Part shown: positions 17,356 through 25,443 of the stretch, one piece after another
How positions within the stretch are numbered: the first letter of the stretch is position 1
Layout: every line of letters begins with the position of its first letter
Assembly: GCF_022606355.1 (NCBI RefSeq)
Contig: NZ_JAHHZQ010000002.1
Coordinates: 806,001-870,000, forward strand
Reading direction: 5' to 3'
Source: Leifsonia shinshuensis
GTDB lineage: Bacteria > Actinomycetota > Actinomycetes > Actinomycetales > Microbacteriaceae
DNA length: 64,000 nucleotides
Program-made: the position numbers and the translations under genes
The notes under the pieces: generated by a model
The model's database searches: none
Told to the model about the DNA's origin: nothing
What the model saw: only the letters and a program-made list of their open reading frames with translations

Positions 17356-18903
17356 GTGTTCATCTTCCTGCTGCAACTCCGGCACATGCTCGGCGGACAT
17401 CCGGAGTTCTATCTGTTCGCCATCTACTCCGCCCTGATCTGGGTCATCTGGATCGTGAAAGTCCTGATGTCCCGTCGCTATCGCCCGTACACCGAGGAGT
17501 TCCACGGCACGACCAGCGTCGTCGTACCGGTCGTGGACGAGCCGCTCGACCTGTTCCGCGACGTGCTGGGCCGCATGGTCGAGCAGAAGCCGGGCGAGAT
17601 CATCGTCGTCATCAACGGCGCTCCCAACCCGGAGCTGGCCGAGGTGTGTGAGGAGTTCGCGCCGCTGGTGCGCTGGGTGCACACCCCCATTCCCGGCAAG
17701 CGGAACGCGGTGATGATCGGGACGAAGATGTCCACGGGCGAGATCACCGTGCTCGTCGACTCGGACACGGTGTGGACGCAGGACACGCTGAGCGAGCTCG
17801 TCAAGCCGTTCGCCGATCAGCGCGTCGGCGGCGTCACCACCAAGCAGCGGATCCTGGAGCCCGAGCGGTCGTGGATCACGCGGTGGGCGGACTGGCTGGA
17901 GAACTCCCGCGCCCTGTACTCGATGCCGGCGCAGAGCGTCGTCGGCCAGATCGGCTGCCTGCCCGGCCGCACCATCGCGTTCCGTCGCTCGATCCTGATG
18001 CGGGTCATGGACAAGTTCATGACCGAGAAGTTCCTCGGGGTGTTCCTGGAGGTCTCCGACGACCGCACCCTCACGAACCTCACGCTCAAAGAGGGCTACC
18101 GCACGGTGTACCAGCACACCAGCCTCGTCTACACGGATGCCCCGCTGAAGGTGAAGAAGCTCTTCAAGCAGCAGCTGCGCTGGGCGCGCGGCAGCCAGTA
18201 CAACACCCTGCGCATGCTGCCGTGGATGCTCGGCCACGCCCCGGTCCTGTCGTTCTTCTTCGTGATGGACATCCTGCTGCCGTTCATCCTCGCGGGCGTC
18301 CTCGGCGGCTGGGTGTACCGGTCGATCACGGGGGAGGGCTACAACTTCTACGAGGGCTTCCTGAAGTCCTACGGGATCCAGGGCGGGATCGTCACCGTCG
18401 TCGCCCTGATGGTCGCCTCCTCGGTCATCAGCATGTCGATCCGCCAGATCCGACACCTGTCCGAGAAGCCGACCGACTTCTTCCGACTGCCGGTGTTCAT
18501 CATCGTGTCGACGTTCTTCCTCATGCCGATCCGGCTCATCGGGTTCTTCCGCATGGCGCACGCCAGCGGGTGGGGTACCCGGGCCGGAGCGTACGCGGGC
18601 GGCCCCGGCCAGATCAGCTCGGAGGACGAGATCGCATCCCTCGGGTCGATCTCCGCGCCGTCCGGCGCCATCCCGATCGCCGGTCTTCCCGACGAGGTGG
18701 GCGGCGTGAGCTCGGCCACAGCGCTGGCCACGGCCACGCGACCCGCGACCGCCGTCGTCACGCGCGCCGAGGCCAAGACCCAGGCACAGGCCTCCACCAA
18801 GAAGTCCACCAAGCCTGCGCGCCGCAAGCGCAACCCCCTCGCCGCCATCCCGTACCTGATCGGAATCGCGATCCTGACCCTGGAGGCCCTGTTCCTTGTC
18901 TAG
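17356..18903 (+). CDS. Processive GT2 polysaccharide synthase, hyaluronan-synthase-like
   Basis: A 515-residue membrane glycosyltransferase. One or two N-terminal helices (1-45) precede a GT-A domain with TTSVVVPVVDEP, the metal/UDP-binding DSD (135-137 in VLVDSDTVW), the SDDRTLTN motif (from 234; equivalent to GDDRxLTN of hyaluronan synthases) and QQLRW (272-276), the Q(Q/R)xRW signature of processive synthases. Four or so C-terminal helices follow (from about 295), then SGWGTRAG, close to the WGTR/S-G motif of hyaluronan synthases. The disordered tail ends in Lys-rich KPARRKRNPL and a last hydrophobic stretch. Such enzymes polymerise and extrude a beta-linked glycan. Operon partners make UDP-glucose and UDP-glucuronate, so a glucuronate-containing polymer is likely. 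GTG start. Confidence 0.85.
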   Translation: MFIFLLQLRHMLGGHPEFYLFAIYSALIWVIWIVKVLMSRRYRPYTEEFHGTTSVVVPVVDEPLDLFRDVLGRMVEQKPGEIIVVINGAPNPELAEVCEEFAPLVRWVHTPIPGKRNAVMIGTKMSTGEITVLVDSDTVWTQDTLSELVKPFADQRVGGVTTKQRILEPERSWITRWADWLENSRALYSMPAQSVVGQIGCLPGRTIAFRRSILMRVMDKFMTEKFLGVFLEVSDDRTLTNLTLKEGYRTVYQHTSLVYTDAPLKVKKLFKQQLRWARGSQYNTLRMLPWMLGHAPVLSFFFVMDILLPFILAGVLGGWVYRSITGEGYNFYEGFLKSYGIQGGIVTVVALMVASSVISMSIRQIRHLSEKPTDFFRLPVFIIVSTFFLMPIRLIGFFRMAHASGWGTRAGAYAGGPGQISSEDEIASLGSISAPSGAIPIAGLPDEVGGVSSATALATATRPATAVVTRAEAKTQAQASTKKSTKPARRKRNPLAAIPYLIGIAILTLEALFLV

Positions 18904-20374
18904 CCCGACCTCTACCCTCAGCAGCCGCGCCCACTCCTGGTGGGCGCAGTCGAAGTCGCGATCGCAGGCGACCGCCGCCGCGTTCCTCGCCCTCGCATTG
19001 GTGCTCGTCGGAATCTCCGCCTACGTCTGGGTGTCGCCGACGGGAGCACCGCTCCGCGATGCGGTCGCCGACGCGACCCAGACGATCACCCCGTTCGCCG
19101 CCCAGAACGCCGAGCTCAAGCGCAACCTGAGCCGCGCCACGCAGACCATCGCCTCGCAGAAGGGCAAGCTGACCGCGATGCAGGCGCAGGCGCTGGCCGC
19201 CCAGGCCGGTTCCGCCAAGCAGCTCGCGGCGGCGCAGCAGAAGACCCTGGCCGCGCAGAACGAGCTCGCGAGCCTCAAGGCGCAGCTCGCCGCCGCCCAG
19301 GCGAAGGCGGGCCACGCGTCCCGGGGTGCCGGCGCATCCGGCAAGCCGGCGAACCCCGGTTCCTCCGGCAACGGGGCTACCCCCGTGACGGCGCCGGCCC
19401 GTGCCGACCTCGTCAACCCGTCGTCGCGCTACTTCGGCATGTACACCGACCAGGCGCCCTTCAACTGGGCGACGTTCGACTCCACCAGCTCGAAGATCGG
19501 CGTCTCCCCGAACCTCGTCGGCTACTTCCAGGGCTGGGACCAGACGTTCCGCGGCGATGCCGTCACTCGGGCCTGGCAGCAGGGCCGGATGCCGATGATG
19601 ACGTGGGAGTCGCGCCCGATCAACTCGAGCAATGAGTCCAACGTCGCCCCCGACTACTCCCTGCCGAAGATCATCGGCGGCGACTTCGACGCCTACCTGC
19701 ACCAGTACGCGAAGGACATCGTGGCCACCGGTCTCCCGCTCGCCCTGCGGCTCGACCATGAGATGAACGGCATCTGGTACCCGTGGTCCGAGAACGACGG
19801 CGCAGGCAAATCGATCAACGGGAACAGCCCGGGCGACTACGTGAAGATGTGGCGCCACGTGCACGACATCTTCCAGCAGGAGGGCGCGAACGACCTGGTG
19901 GTCTGGGTGTGGGCGCCGAACATCGTGAACAACCTCCCCGCCTCGCACAAGGCGGCGGGCTACCTCGAGAACCTGTACCCGGGTGACCAGTACGTCGACT
20001 GGGTGGGCCTCTCCGGCTACCTGCGGCCTCCGTACAAGTCCGACAACGACTTCAGTTTCGACTACACGTTCAAGCCGAGCCTGGACAAGCTCCGGAGCAT
20101 CACGAAGAAGCCGATCATCCTCGCCGAGGTCGGGGCGTCGGAGACCGAAGGCCACAAGGCCGCCTGGATCACCTCGTTCTTCAACGGCCTCGCCAAACCC
20201 GAGAACTCCGACGTCATCGGCTTCTCGTGGTTCAACCTCGCCGTGACCAGCTACGTGGAGGGCGTGCGCGCCACCAACGACTGGCGCATCGACTCCCGGG
20301 CGGACACGTTGTCGGCGTTCATCGCCGGCCTCACCAGACCGGAAGACGACTTCACGCTCACTCCAGCCCCGTAG
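18896..20374 (+). CDS. Membrane-anchored GH26-type glycanase in polysaccharide operon
   Basis: A 492-residue type II membrane protein. Short cytoplasmic N-terminus, one helix (about 29-50), a coiled coil of ~60 residues (70-135; AELKRNLSRATQTIASQKGK, QQKTLAAQNELASLKAQLAA), a Gly/Pro linker, then a GH26-type (beta/alpha)8 domain from ~175. The acid/base is Glu289 (LRLDHEMNGIWYPW) and the nucleophile Glu411 (IILAEVGASE), with WVWAPN and the late GFSWFN as substrate-binding segments. GH26 enzymes cut beta-mannan, mixed-linkage glucan or beta-1,3-xylan. TTG start overlaps the synthase stop by 8 bp. Like BcsZ cellulase in bcs operons, it may trim or release the nascent polymer; its substrate is unproved. 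Confidence 0.8.
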   Translation: MSSPTSTLSSRAHSWWAQSKSRSQATAAAFLALALVLVGISAYVWVSPTGAPLRDAVADATQTITPFAAQNAELKRNLSRATQTIASQKGKLTAMQAQALAAQAGSAKQLAAAQQKTLAAQNELASLKAQLAAAQAKAGHASRGAGASGKPANPGSSGNGATPVTAPARADLVNPSSRYFGMYTDQAPFNWATFDSTSSKIGVSPNLVGYFQGWDQTFRGDAVTRAWQQGRMPMMTWESRPINSSNESNVAPDYSLPKIIGGDFDAYLHQYAKDIVATGLPLALRLDHEMNGIWYPWSENDGAGKSINGNSPGDYVKMWRHVHDIFQQEGANDLVVWVWAPNIVNNLPASHKAAGYLENLYPGDQYVDWVGLSGYLRPPYKSDNDFSFDYTFKPSLDKLRSITKKPIILAEVGASETEGHKAAWITSFFNGLAKPENSDVIGFSWFNLAVTSYVEGVRATNDWRIDSRADTLSAFIAGLTRPEDDFTLTPAP

Positions 20375-20423
20375 ACCCCTGGATTCCCCAGATCCCCGTT
20401 CGCTCGCCACGGAAGGAACGCAC

Positions 20424-21830
20424 ATGACCTCCACCTCCTCCACCAAGAAGCCCAAGGAGCAGCCGGCCCCGCGCATCAGCGTGATCGGCACCGGCTACCT
20501 CGGGGCCACGCACGCCGCGGCCATGGCGGAGCTCGGCTTCGACGTCATCGGCGTCGACACCGACCCGCACAAGGTCGCCGAACTCACCGAGGGCCGCGCG
20601 CCCTTCTTCGAGCCGGGCCTCCCCGAGCTCATCCGCAGCAACGTCGCCGCAGGTCGCCTGCGCTTCACGACCGACATCGCCGAGGCCGTCGCGGTGTCCG
20701 ACGTGCACTTCATCTGCGTCGGCACCCCGCAGCAGTCCGGTTCGTTCGCAGCGAACCTGAGCTACGTGGAGGCTGCGGCGCGCGGCATCGCCGCCCACCT
20801 CACCCACGACGCCCTGATCGTCGGCAAGTCGACCGTCCCCGTCGGGACCGGCGCCCGCCTGCGCGCGATCGTGGCGGAGGCCGCGCCGGCCGAGGTGGAC
20901 GTCGAACTCGTCTGGAACCCCGAGTTCCTGCGCGAGGGCAAGGCCGTCGACGACACGCTGCGCCCCGACCGGCTTGTCTTCGGCGGAACGTCGGAGCGGT
21001 CGGAGGCCCTCCTCCGCCGCGTCTACGCCCGGCCGATCGCCGACGGCACGCCCGTGCTGGTGGCCGACCTGCCGACCGCCGAGCTGGTGAAGGTGAGCGC
21101 CAACGCCTTCCTCGCCACCAAGATCTCGTTCATCAACGCGATCGCCGAGGTGTGCGACGCCGCCGGAGCCGATGTCTCCCTGCTGGCGGATGCGCTCGGC
21201 CACGACGCGCGCATCGGACGCCAGTTCCTCAACGCGGGCCTGGGCTTCGGCGGCGGCTGCCTCCCGAAGGACATCAGGGCACTCATGCACCGCTCGAACG
21301 AGCTCGGCGCGCACGCCGCGGTCGGCCTCCTGCAGCAGGTGGACGAGATCAACATGGGCCGCAGGCAGCGCGTCATCGACCTGGCGCTCGAGGCGCTGGG
21401 CGGGTCCGTCCTCAACCGTCGCATCGGTGTGCTCGGCGCCGCGTTCAAGCCGCACACCGACGACGTGCGCGACTCGCCGGCGCTCAACGTGGCGGCGGCC
21501 CTGCACCTGCGCGGCGCCCAGGTGGTCGTCTACGACCCGCAGGCGCGCGGAACCGCCCAGCGACTCTTCCCGACCCTCGGCTACGCGGAGTCGATGGAGG
21601 AGGCCGTCGACGGTGCCGACCTGACGGTCGTGCTCACCGAGTGGGACGAGTTCACCGGTGCAGACCCCGCGCGACTGGGTGCGCTGGCGAGCGGCAGCAC
21701 CGTCATCGACGCGCGCAACTGCCTCGACGCGGCCTCCTGGAACGCTGCCGGCTGGACCGTCCTCGGCATGGGCCGGGTGCCCGAGACCGCCGCACTCGTC
21801 CCCGACGCCCTCCCCGTCCCCATCCACTGA
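20424..21830 (+). CDS. ugd: UDP-glucose 6-dehydrogenase
   Basis: A 468-residue enzyme that oxidises UDP-glucose to UDP-glucuronate with two NAD+. The N-terminal Rossmann domain has VIGTGYLGATHAA, followed by VGTPQQSG, KSTVPVGTG and NPEFLREGKAVDD. The catalytic nucleophile is Cys279 in GFGGGCLPKD. The C-terminal domain carries GAAFKPHTDDVRDSPAL. The first 20 residues are a non-conserved Thr/Lys-rich extension. GGAAGGA lies 8 nt before the ATG. It sits between the polysaccharide synthase/GH26 pair and galU, which fixes its role as supplier of UDP-glucuronate for the synthase. Confidence 0.95.
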   Translation: MTSTSSTKKPKEQPAPRISVIGTGYLGATHAAAMAELGFDVIGVDTDPHKVAELTEGRAPFFEPGLPELIRSNVAAGRLRFTTDIAEAVAVSDVHFICVGTPQQSGSFAANLSYVEAAARGIAAHLTHDALIVGKSTVPVGTGARLRAIVAEAAPAEVDVELVWNPEFLREGKAVDDTLRPDRLVFGGTSERSEALLRRVYARPIADGTPVLVADLPTAELVKVSANAFLATKISFINAIAEVCDAAGADVSLLADALGHDARIGRQFLNAGLGFGGGCLPKDIRALMHRSNELGAHAAVGLLQQVDEINMGRRQRVIDLALEALGGSVLNRRIGVLGAAFKPHTDDVRDSPALNVAAALHLRGAQVVVYDPQARGTAQRLFPTLGYAESMEEAVDGADLTVVLTEWDEFTGADPARLGALASGSTVIDARNCLDAASWNAAGWTVLGMGRVPETAALVPDALPVPIH

Positions 21831-21883
21831 CGCACACCGACATCCACCCTCGGGGTGAGGCGAACAGAGAAAGCGAGTAAGAG

Positions 21884-22858
21884 ATGAGCAGTTACGTTAC
21901 GAAGGCTGTGATCCCCGCGGCAGGACTCGGCACCCGGTTCCTGCCGGCGACCAAGGCCATGCCCAAGGAGATGCTCCCGGTCGTCGACAAGCCGGCCATC
22001 CAGTACGTCGTCGAGGAGGCCGTCGCCAGCGGCCTCAACGACGTGCTGATGATCACCGGCCGCAACAAGAACGCGCTCGAGAACCACTTCGACCGCAACG
22101 CCGAGCTCGAGGACACCCTCGTGCGCAAGGGCGACACCGACAAGCTGCGAAAGGTGAGCTACTCGACGTCGCTCGCCGACCTCCACTACACGCGCCAGGG
22201 CGACCCCAAGGGCCTCGGTCACGCGGTGCTCCGCGCCAAGGCCCACATCGGCCACGAGCCGTTCGCCGTGCTCCTCGGCGACGACATCATCGACGAGCGC
22301 GACCCGCTGCTCACCCGCATGCTCCAGGTGCAGCACGCGCTCAACACCACGGTCGTCGCGCTGATGGAGGTGCCGCCGGAGAGCATCCACCTGTACGGCG
22401 CTGCCGCGGTCGTCGAGACCGACCAGGAGGACGTTGTGCGCATCACCGGTCTCGTCGAGAAGCCGAGCCGCGAGAACGCGCCGTCGAACTACGCGGTGAT
22501 CGGACGGTACGTGCTGCGTCCCGAGATCTTCGACATCCTCGAGAAGACCGCGCCCGGCAAGGGCGGCGAGATCCAGCTGACCGACGCGCTGGAGGGCCTG
22601 GCGACGGCGCCGGCGTGGACGGGTGGCGTGCACGGCGTCGTCTTCCGCGGTCGCCGCTACGACACAGGGGATCGGCTGGACTACCTGAAGGCGATCGTGC
22701 AGCTCGCCGTCGCGCGCGACGACCTCGGCCCCGAGCTGCTGCCGTGGCTGCGCGAGTTCGCCGAGAACGCCGGGCCCGCCGACACCGGCAGCATCCCGGC
22801 GCTGCCACTGCCGATCGAACCGGCGGCGCGGCAGCTGCTGCAGATCGCCGGGGCCTGA
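21884..22858 (+). CDS. galU: UTP-glucose-1-phosphate uridylyltransferase
   Basis: A 324-residue nucleotidyltransferase making UDP-glucose from glucose-1-phosphate and UTP. The signature GLGTRFLPATKAMPKEM, the acceptor lysine region VDKPAIQYVVEEA, the metal-binding acidic pair in LLGDDIID and GLVEKP, plus the late RRYDTGDRLDYLKAI, are all canonical. It is the last gene of the polysaccharide operon, 53 bp after ugd, and is followed by a small hairpin. A housekeeping galU may exist elsewhere; this copy feeds Ugd and hence the GT2 synthase. Confidence 0.95.
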   Translation: MSSYVTKAVIPAAGLGTRFLPATKAMPKEMLPVVDKPAIQYVVEEAVASGLNDVLMITGRNKNALENHFDRNAELEDTLVRKGDTDKLRKVSYSTSLADLHYTRQGDPKGLGHAVLRAKAHIGHEPFAVLLGDDIIDERDPLLTRMLQVQHALNTTVVALMEVPPESIHLYGAAAVVETDQEDVVRITGLVEKPSRENAPSNYAVIGRYVLRPEIFDILEKTAPGKGGEIQLTDALEGLATAPAWTGGVHGVVFRGRRYDTGDRLDYLKAIVQLAVARDDLGPELLPWLREFAENAGPADTGSIPALPLPIEPAARQLLQIAGA

Positions 22859-22873
22859 TCCGCCCTGGGCGGA
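22859..22873. terminator. Hairpin after galU
   Basis: TCCGCCCTGGGCGGA, a 6-7 bp GC stem with a minimal loop, starting right after the galU stop and facing a convergent small gene. Short, so moderate support. Confidence 0.45.
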
Positions 22874-22906
22874 CGCCGCCGCCCGTCACGGCGCCGGCTT
22901 GAACGG

Positions 22907-23230
22907 CTAGTGGAGGCCGAGCCGCTTCAGCGCGTGCTTCTCGCTCTCCCCGCGCTCGGCCTCCACTTCGTCGACAGCGACCGGGATGCTCGGCCCGATC
23001 GCCAGCCAGACGAAGCCGTCCCTGTGCACCAGCGGCACGAGGTCGGTCGTGCCGTCGCGCAGCAACGTGCGGAGGCGTTTGAGGAAGGCGTAGCCCTCCG
23101 ACGGCATGGTGACGTAGGTCTTCCTGCGGTAATGGACGACGTGCGCCACGGTCTTGGCGCTCAGGCCGGCCACCTCTGCATCCGGGAACGGTTCGGCGGT
23201 GCGGGCTGCGGCGTCCTTCGTGTCGGTCAT
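22907..23230 (-). CDS. Hypothetical 107-residue protein
   Basis: Not recognised as a named family. It is soluble, with a central segment VVHYRRKTYVTMPSEGYAFLKRL followed by DLVPLVHRDGFVWLAIGPSIPVAV, suggesting a small alpha/beta domain, and an acidic/basic C-terminus EVEAERGESEKHALKRL. The ATG at 23230 has TACCGT 7 nt upstream, a leaderless promoter that lies face to face with the promoter of the divergent GNAT gene. It converges on galU. No signal peptide. Confidence 0.6.
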   Translation of the reverse strand: MTDTKDAAARTAEPFPDAEVAGLSAKTVAHVVHYRRKTYVTMPSEGYAFLKRLRTLLRDGTTDLVPLVHRDGFVWLAIGPSIPVAVDEVEAERGESEKHALKRLGLH

Positions 23231-23237
23231 GCCACGA

Positions 23238-23243
23238 ACGGTA
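23238..23243 (-). promoter_or_regulatory. -10 element of leaderless hypothetical gene
   Basis: TACCGT on the minus strand, 7 nt before the ATG at 23230. Only 12 bp separate it from the opposing -10 at 23256-23261. Confidence 0.45.
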
Positions 23244-23255
23244 CGCCCGGTGCGT

Positions 23256-23261
23256 TAGCGT
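23256..23261 (+). promoter_or_regulatory. -10 element of leaderless GNAT gene
   Basis: TAGCGT, 6 nt before the ATG at 23268; no ribosome binding site. Confidence 0.45.
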
Positions 23262-23267
23262 CGACAG

Positions 23268-24029
23268 ATGCTCCCCACCGAACCCGCGCTCCTCGATCGG
23301 CTCGCCGACCGCGGCTGGCCGGCGCTCGAGACAGAACAGCTGGGAGGCTGGACGCTCCGCGCCTCCGGGGGCGTCACCAACCGGGCGAACTCGGTGCTCG
23401 CCTCCGCTGAGGCGCCCGACCTGGACGACGCGATCGGCCGGGCCGAGGCATGGTACTCCGAACGCGGCCTTCCGGCCGTGTTCCAGGTCAGTCCCGCCTC
23501 GCCGCCCGGCCTCGCGGTCGCGCTCGCGCGACGCCACTACCGCGAGCATTCGCCGACGGACATCCTCGTCGCCGGCAGCGAGGCGGTCGCGCGCACTGCA
23601 TCGTCGCGGTCGTCCGGCGTCGTCGCGGACGTCGCCCCTCCCGGCTGGCTCGACACCTGGTGGGAGGTCGACGGTCGCGGCGGCGACCGCGAGCGAGAGA
23701 CCGTCGCGCGCATCCTCTCGGGCGGCCCGGCGCTGTACGCGTGGTCCGGCGATCCCGCCGCACCCGACGCGGTCGCCCGGCTCGCCCTGGTCGGAGAGTG
23801 GGGCGGCCTCTACGCGGTCGCCACCCTCCCGCGGGCCCGCAGGCGCGGACTGGCCCGCAGTCTTGCGGGCGCGCTCGCCGTCGCGGCGTCCGACCGCGGC
23901 GTCGAGAACCTCTGGCTGCAGGTGCTCGCCGACAACGCGGCCGCGCATGCCCTGTACGCCGAGCTCGGCTTCGTCCAGGTCTCCGGCTACTCGTACTGGG
24001 AGAAGGTACGGCTGGCACGACCTCGTTAA
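23268..24029 (+). CDS. GNAT-family N-acetyltransferase (two-domain type)
   Basis: A 253-residue acetyltransferase. The N-terminal half (LGGWTLRASGGVTNRANSVL, about residues 15-110) is the degenerate GNAT-like domain found in the 'TRANSV' subgroup. The C-terminal half holds the acetyl-CoA site (YAVATLPRARRRGLARSLAG, then GVENLWLQVLADNAAAHALY). These double-GNAT proteins are common in actinobacteria; the substrate is unknown, though some act on amino-acid or aminoglycoside-like amines. Leaderless start. Monocistronic, ended by the strong hairpin at 24037-24082. Confidence 0.85.
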   Translation: MLPTEPALLDRLADRGWPALETEQLGGWTLRASGGVTNRANSVLASAEAPDLDDAIGRAEAWYSERGLPAVFQVSPASPPGLAVALARRHYREHSPTDILVAGSEAVARTASSRSSGVVADVAPPGWLDTWWEVDGRGGDRERETVARILSGGPALYAWSGDPAAPDAVARLALVGEWGGLYAVATLPRARRRGLARSLAGALAVAASDRGVENLWLQVLADNAAAHALYAELGFVQVSGYSYWEKVRLARPR

Positions 24030-24036
24030 ACCCACG

Positions 24037-24082
24037 ATGCCGGGCGGTGTGGATACTAGGGATACTCCACACTGCCCGGCAT
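24037..24082. terminator. Strong hairpin terminator after GNAT gene
   Basis: 17-bp stem ATGCCGGGCGGTGTGGA against TCCACACTGCCCGGCAT with one G-U-type mismatch and a 12-nt loop. It lies between converging genes, so it can serve both. Confidence 0.8.
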
Positions 24083-24224
24083 ACGTTTCGGGGTTATCAC
24101 CGGTGGATTATTCGGGTTCCTCCGACGACTCTTAGAGACTAGCAAACTTGTCGGCCATATGGAGGACATTTTTGTACCCCGGTGTGTCCCCAATGCGAGG
24201 GACTCGCTGAGCGCCGGTGTGCCG

Positions 24225-25295
24225 TCAGGCCGACAGCTCGCCGACCAGTGCCGCCACGAAGTCGTCGATGTCCTGCTCCGAGGTGTCGAACGAGCACATC
24301 CAGCGCACCTCGTTGCGCGACGCATCCCAATCGTAGAACCGGAAGTGCTCGCGAAGCCGGTCGGCGACGCCGGCGGGGAGGGTCGCGAAAACGCCGTTCG
24401 CCTCGGTGGCCTGGCTGAAGCCGACGCCCCGGATGCTGCCGTCGGCGATCCCGGCCTCCAATGCGCCGCGCAGGCGGGAGGCCATGGCGTTCGCGTGTGA
24501 GGCCGACCGCACGTAGAGATCGTCGGTGAGCAGGGCGATGAGCTGCGCGGAGATGAAGCGCATCTTCGAGGCGAGCTGCATGTTCAGCTTGCGCAGGTAG
24601 AGCAGCCCCTCGGAGGAGGCCGGGTTGAGCACCACGACGGCCTCGCCGTAGAGCATGCCGTTCTTGGTTCCGCCGAAACTCAGCACGTCGACGCCGGCGT
24701 CCGTGGTGAACTCCCGCAGCGGCACCCCGAGGGTCGCTGCGGCATTCGAGATGCGGGCGCCGTCCATGTGCAGCTTCATGCCGCGCGCGTGCACGTGGTC
24801 GGCGATCGCGCGGATCTCCTCGACGGTGTACGCGGTGCCGACCTCCGTCGTCTGCGTGATGGACACGACGAGCGGCTGCGCCCGGTGCTCGTCGCCCCAG
24901 CCCCACGCCTCCCGGTCGATCAGCTCGGGCGTCAACTTGCCGTCGGTGGTCTCGACGGGCAGCAGCTTGAGCCCGCCCACCTTCTCGGGCGCCCCCGCCT
25001 CGTCGGTGTTGATGTGGGCCGTCTTCGCGCAGACGACCGCGCCCCAGCGCGGCACCATCGACTGCAACCCGACCACGTTGGCGCCCGTCCCGTTGAACAC
25101 GGGGAACACCTGGACGCCCTCGCCGAAGTGCTCGGCGAACACCTCGTGGAGGCGCTCGGTGTAGACGTCCTCCCCGTACGCGATCTGGTGGCCGGTGTTG
25201 GCCGCGGCGATCGCGTCGAGGATCTCGGGGTGCACACCCGCGTAGTTGTCGGAGGCGAAGCCGCGCAGGTTCAGGTCGTGGAGTTGAAGCGTCAC
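24225..25295 (-). CDS. ltaE: Low-specificity threonine aldolase
   Basis: A 356-residue PLP enzyme of fold type I that splits threonine (or allo-threonine) to glycine and acetaldehyde. Visible: FASDNYAGVHPEIL at the N-terminus, YGEDVYTERLHEVFAEHFG, GTGANVVGLQ, the Asp that contacts the PLP nitrogen in LHMDGARISNAAA and the Schiff-base lysine in SFGGTKNG. The GTG start at 25295 follows TAGGAT by 6 nt (leaderless). Single gene, convergent with the GNAT gene across the 24037-24082 hairpin. Confidence 0.93.
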   Translation of the reverse strand: MTLQLHDLNLRGFASDNYAGVHPEILDAIAAANTGHQIAYGEDVYTERLHEVFAEHFGEGVQVFPVFNGTGANVVGLQSMVPRWGAVVCAKTAHINTDEAGAPEKVGGLKLLPVETTDGKLTPELIDREAWGWGDEHRAQPLVVSITQTTEVGTAYTVEEIRAIADHVHARGMKLHMDGARISNAAATLGVPLREFTTDAGVDVLSFGGTKNGMLYGEAVVVLNPASSEGLLYLRKLNMQLASKMRFISAQLIALLTDDLYVRSASHANAMASRLRGALEAGIADGSIRGVGFSQATEANGVFATLPAGVADRLREHFRFYDWDASRNEVRWMCSFDTSEQDIDDFVAALVGELSA

Positions 25296-25301
25296 CCGTC
25301 C

Positions 25302-25307
25302 ATCCTA
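25302..25307 (-). promoter_or_regulatory. -10 element of leaderless ltaE
   Basis: TAGGAT on the minus strand, 6 nt before the GTG at 25295. Confidence 0.55.
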
Positions 25308-25443
25308 GATTCGCCCGGCGACAGCGCGCCTCTCCGGGGGGAGGCACCGCCGCGGGCGCAAAATAAATGTAAAACCTGAAATTGCTATTTGAAATTCCTG
25401 TGCCTAGTCTAGGTGAACCCCCGCCCGATCGCCTGGAGTCCTC

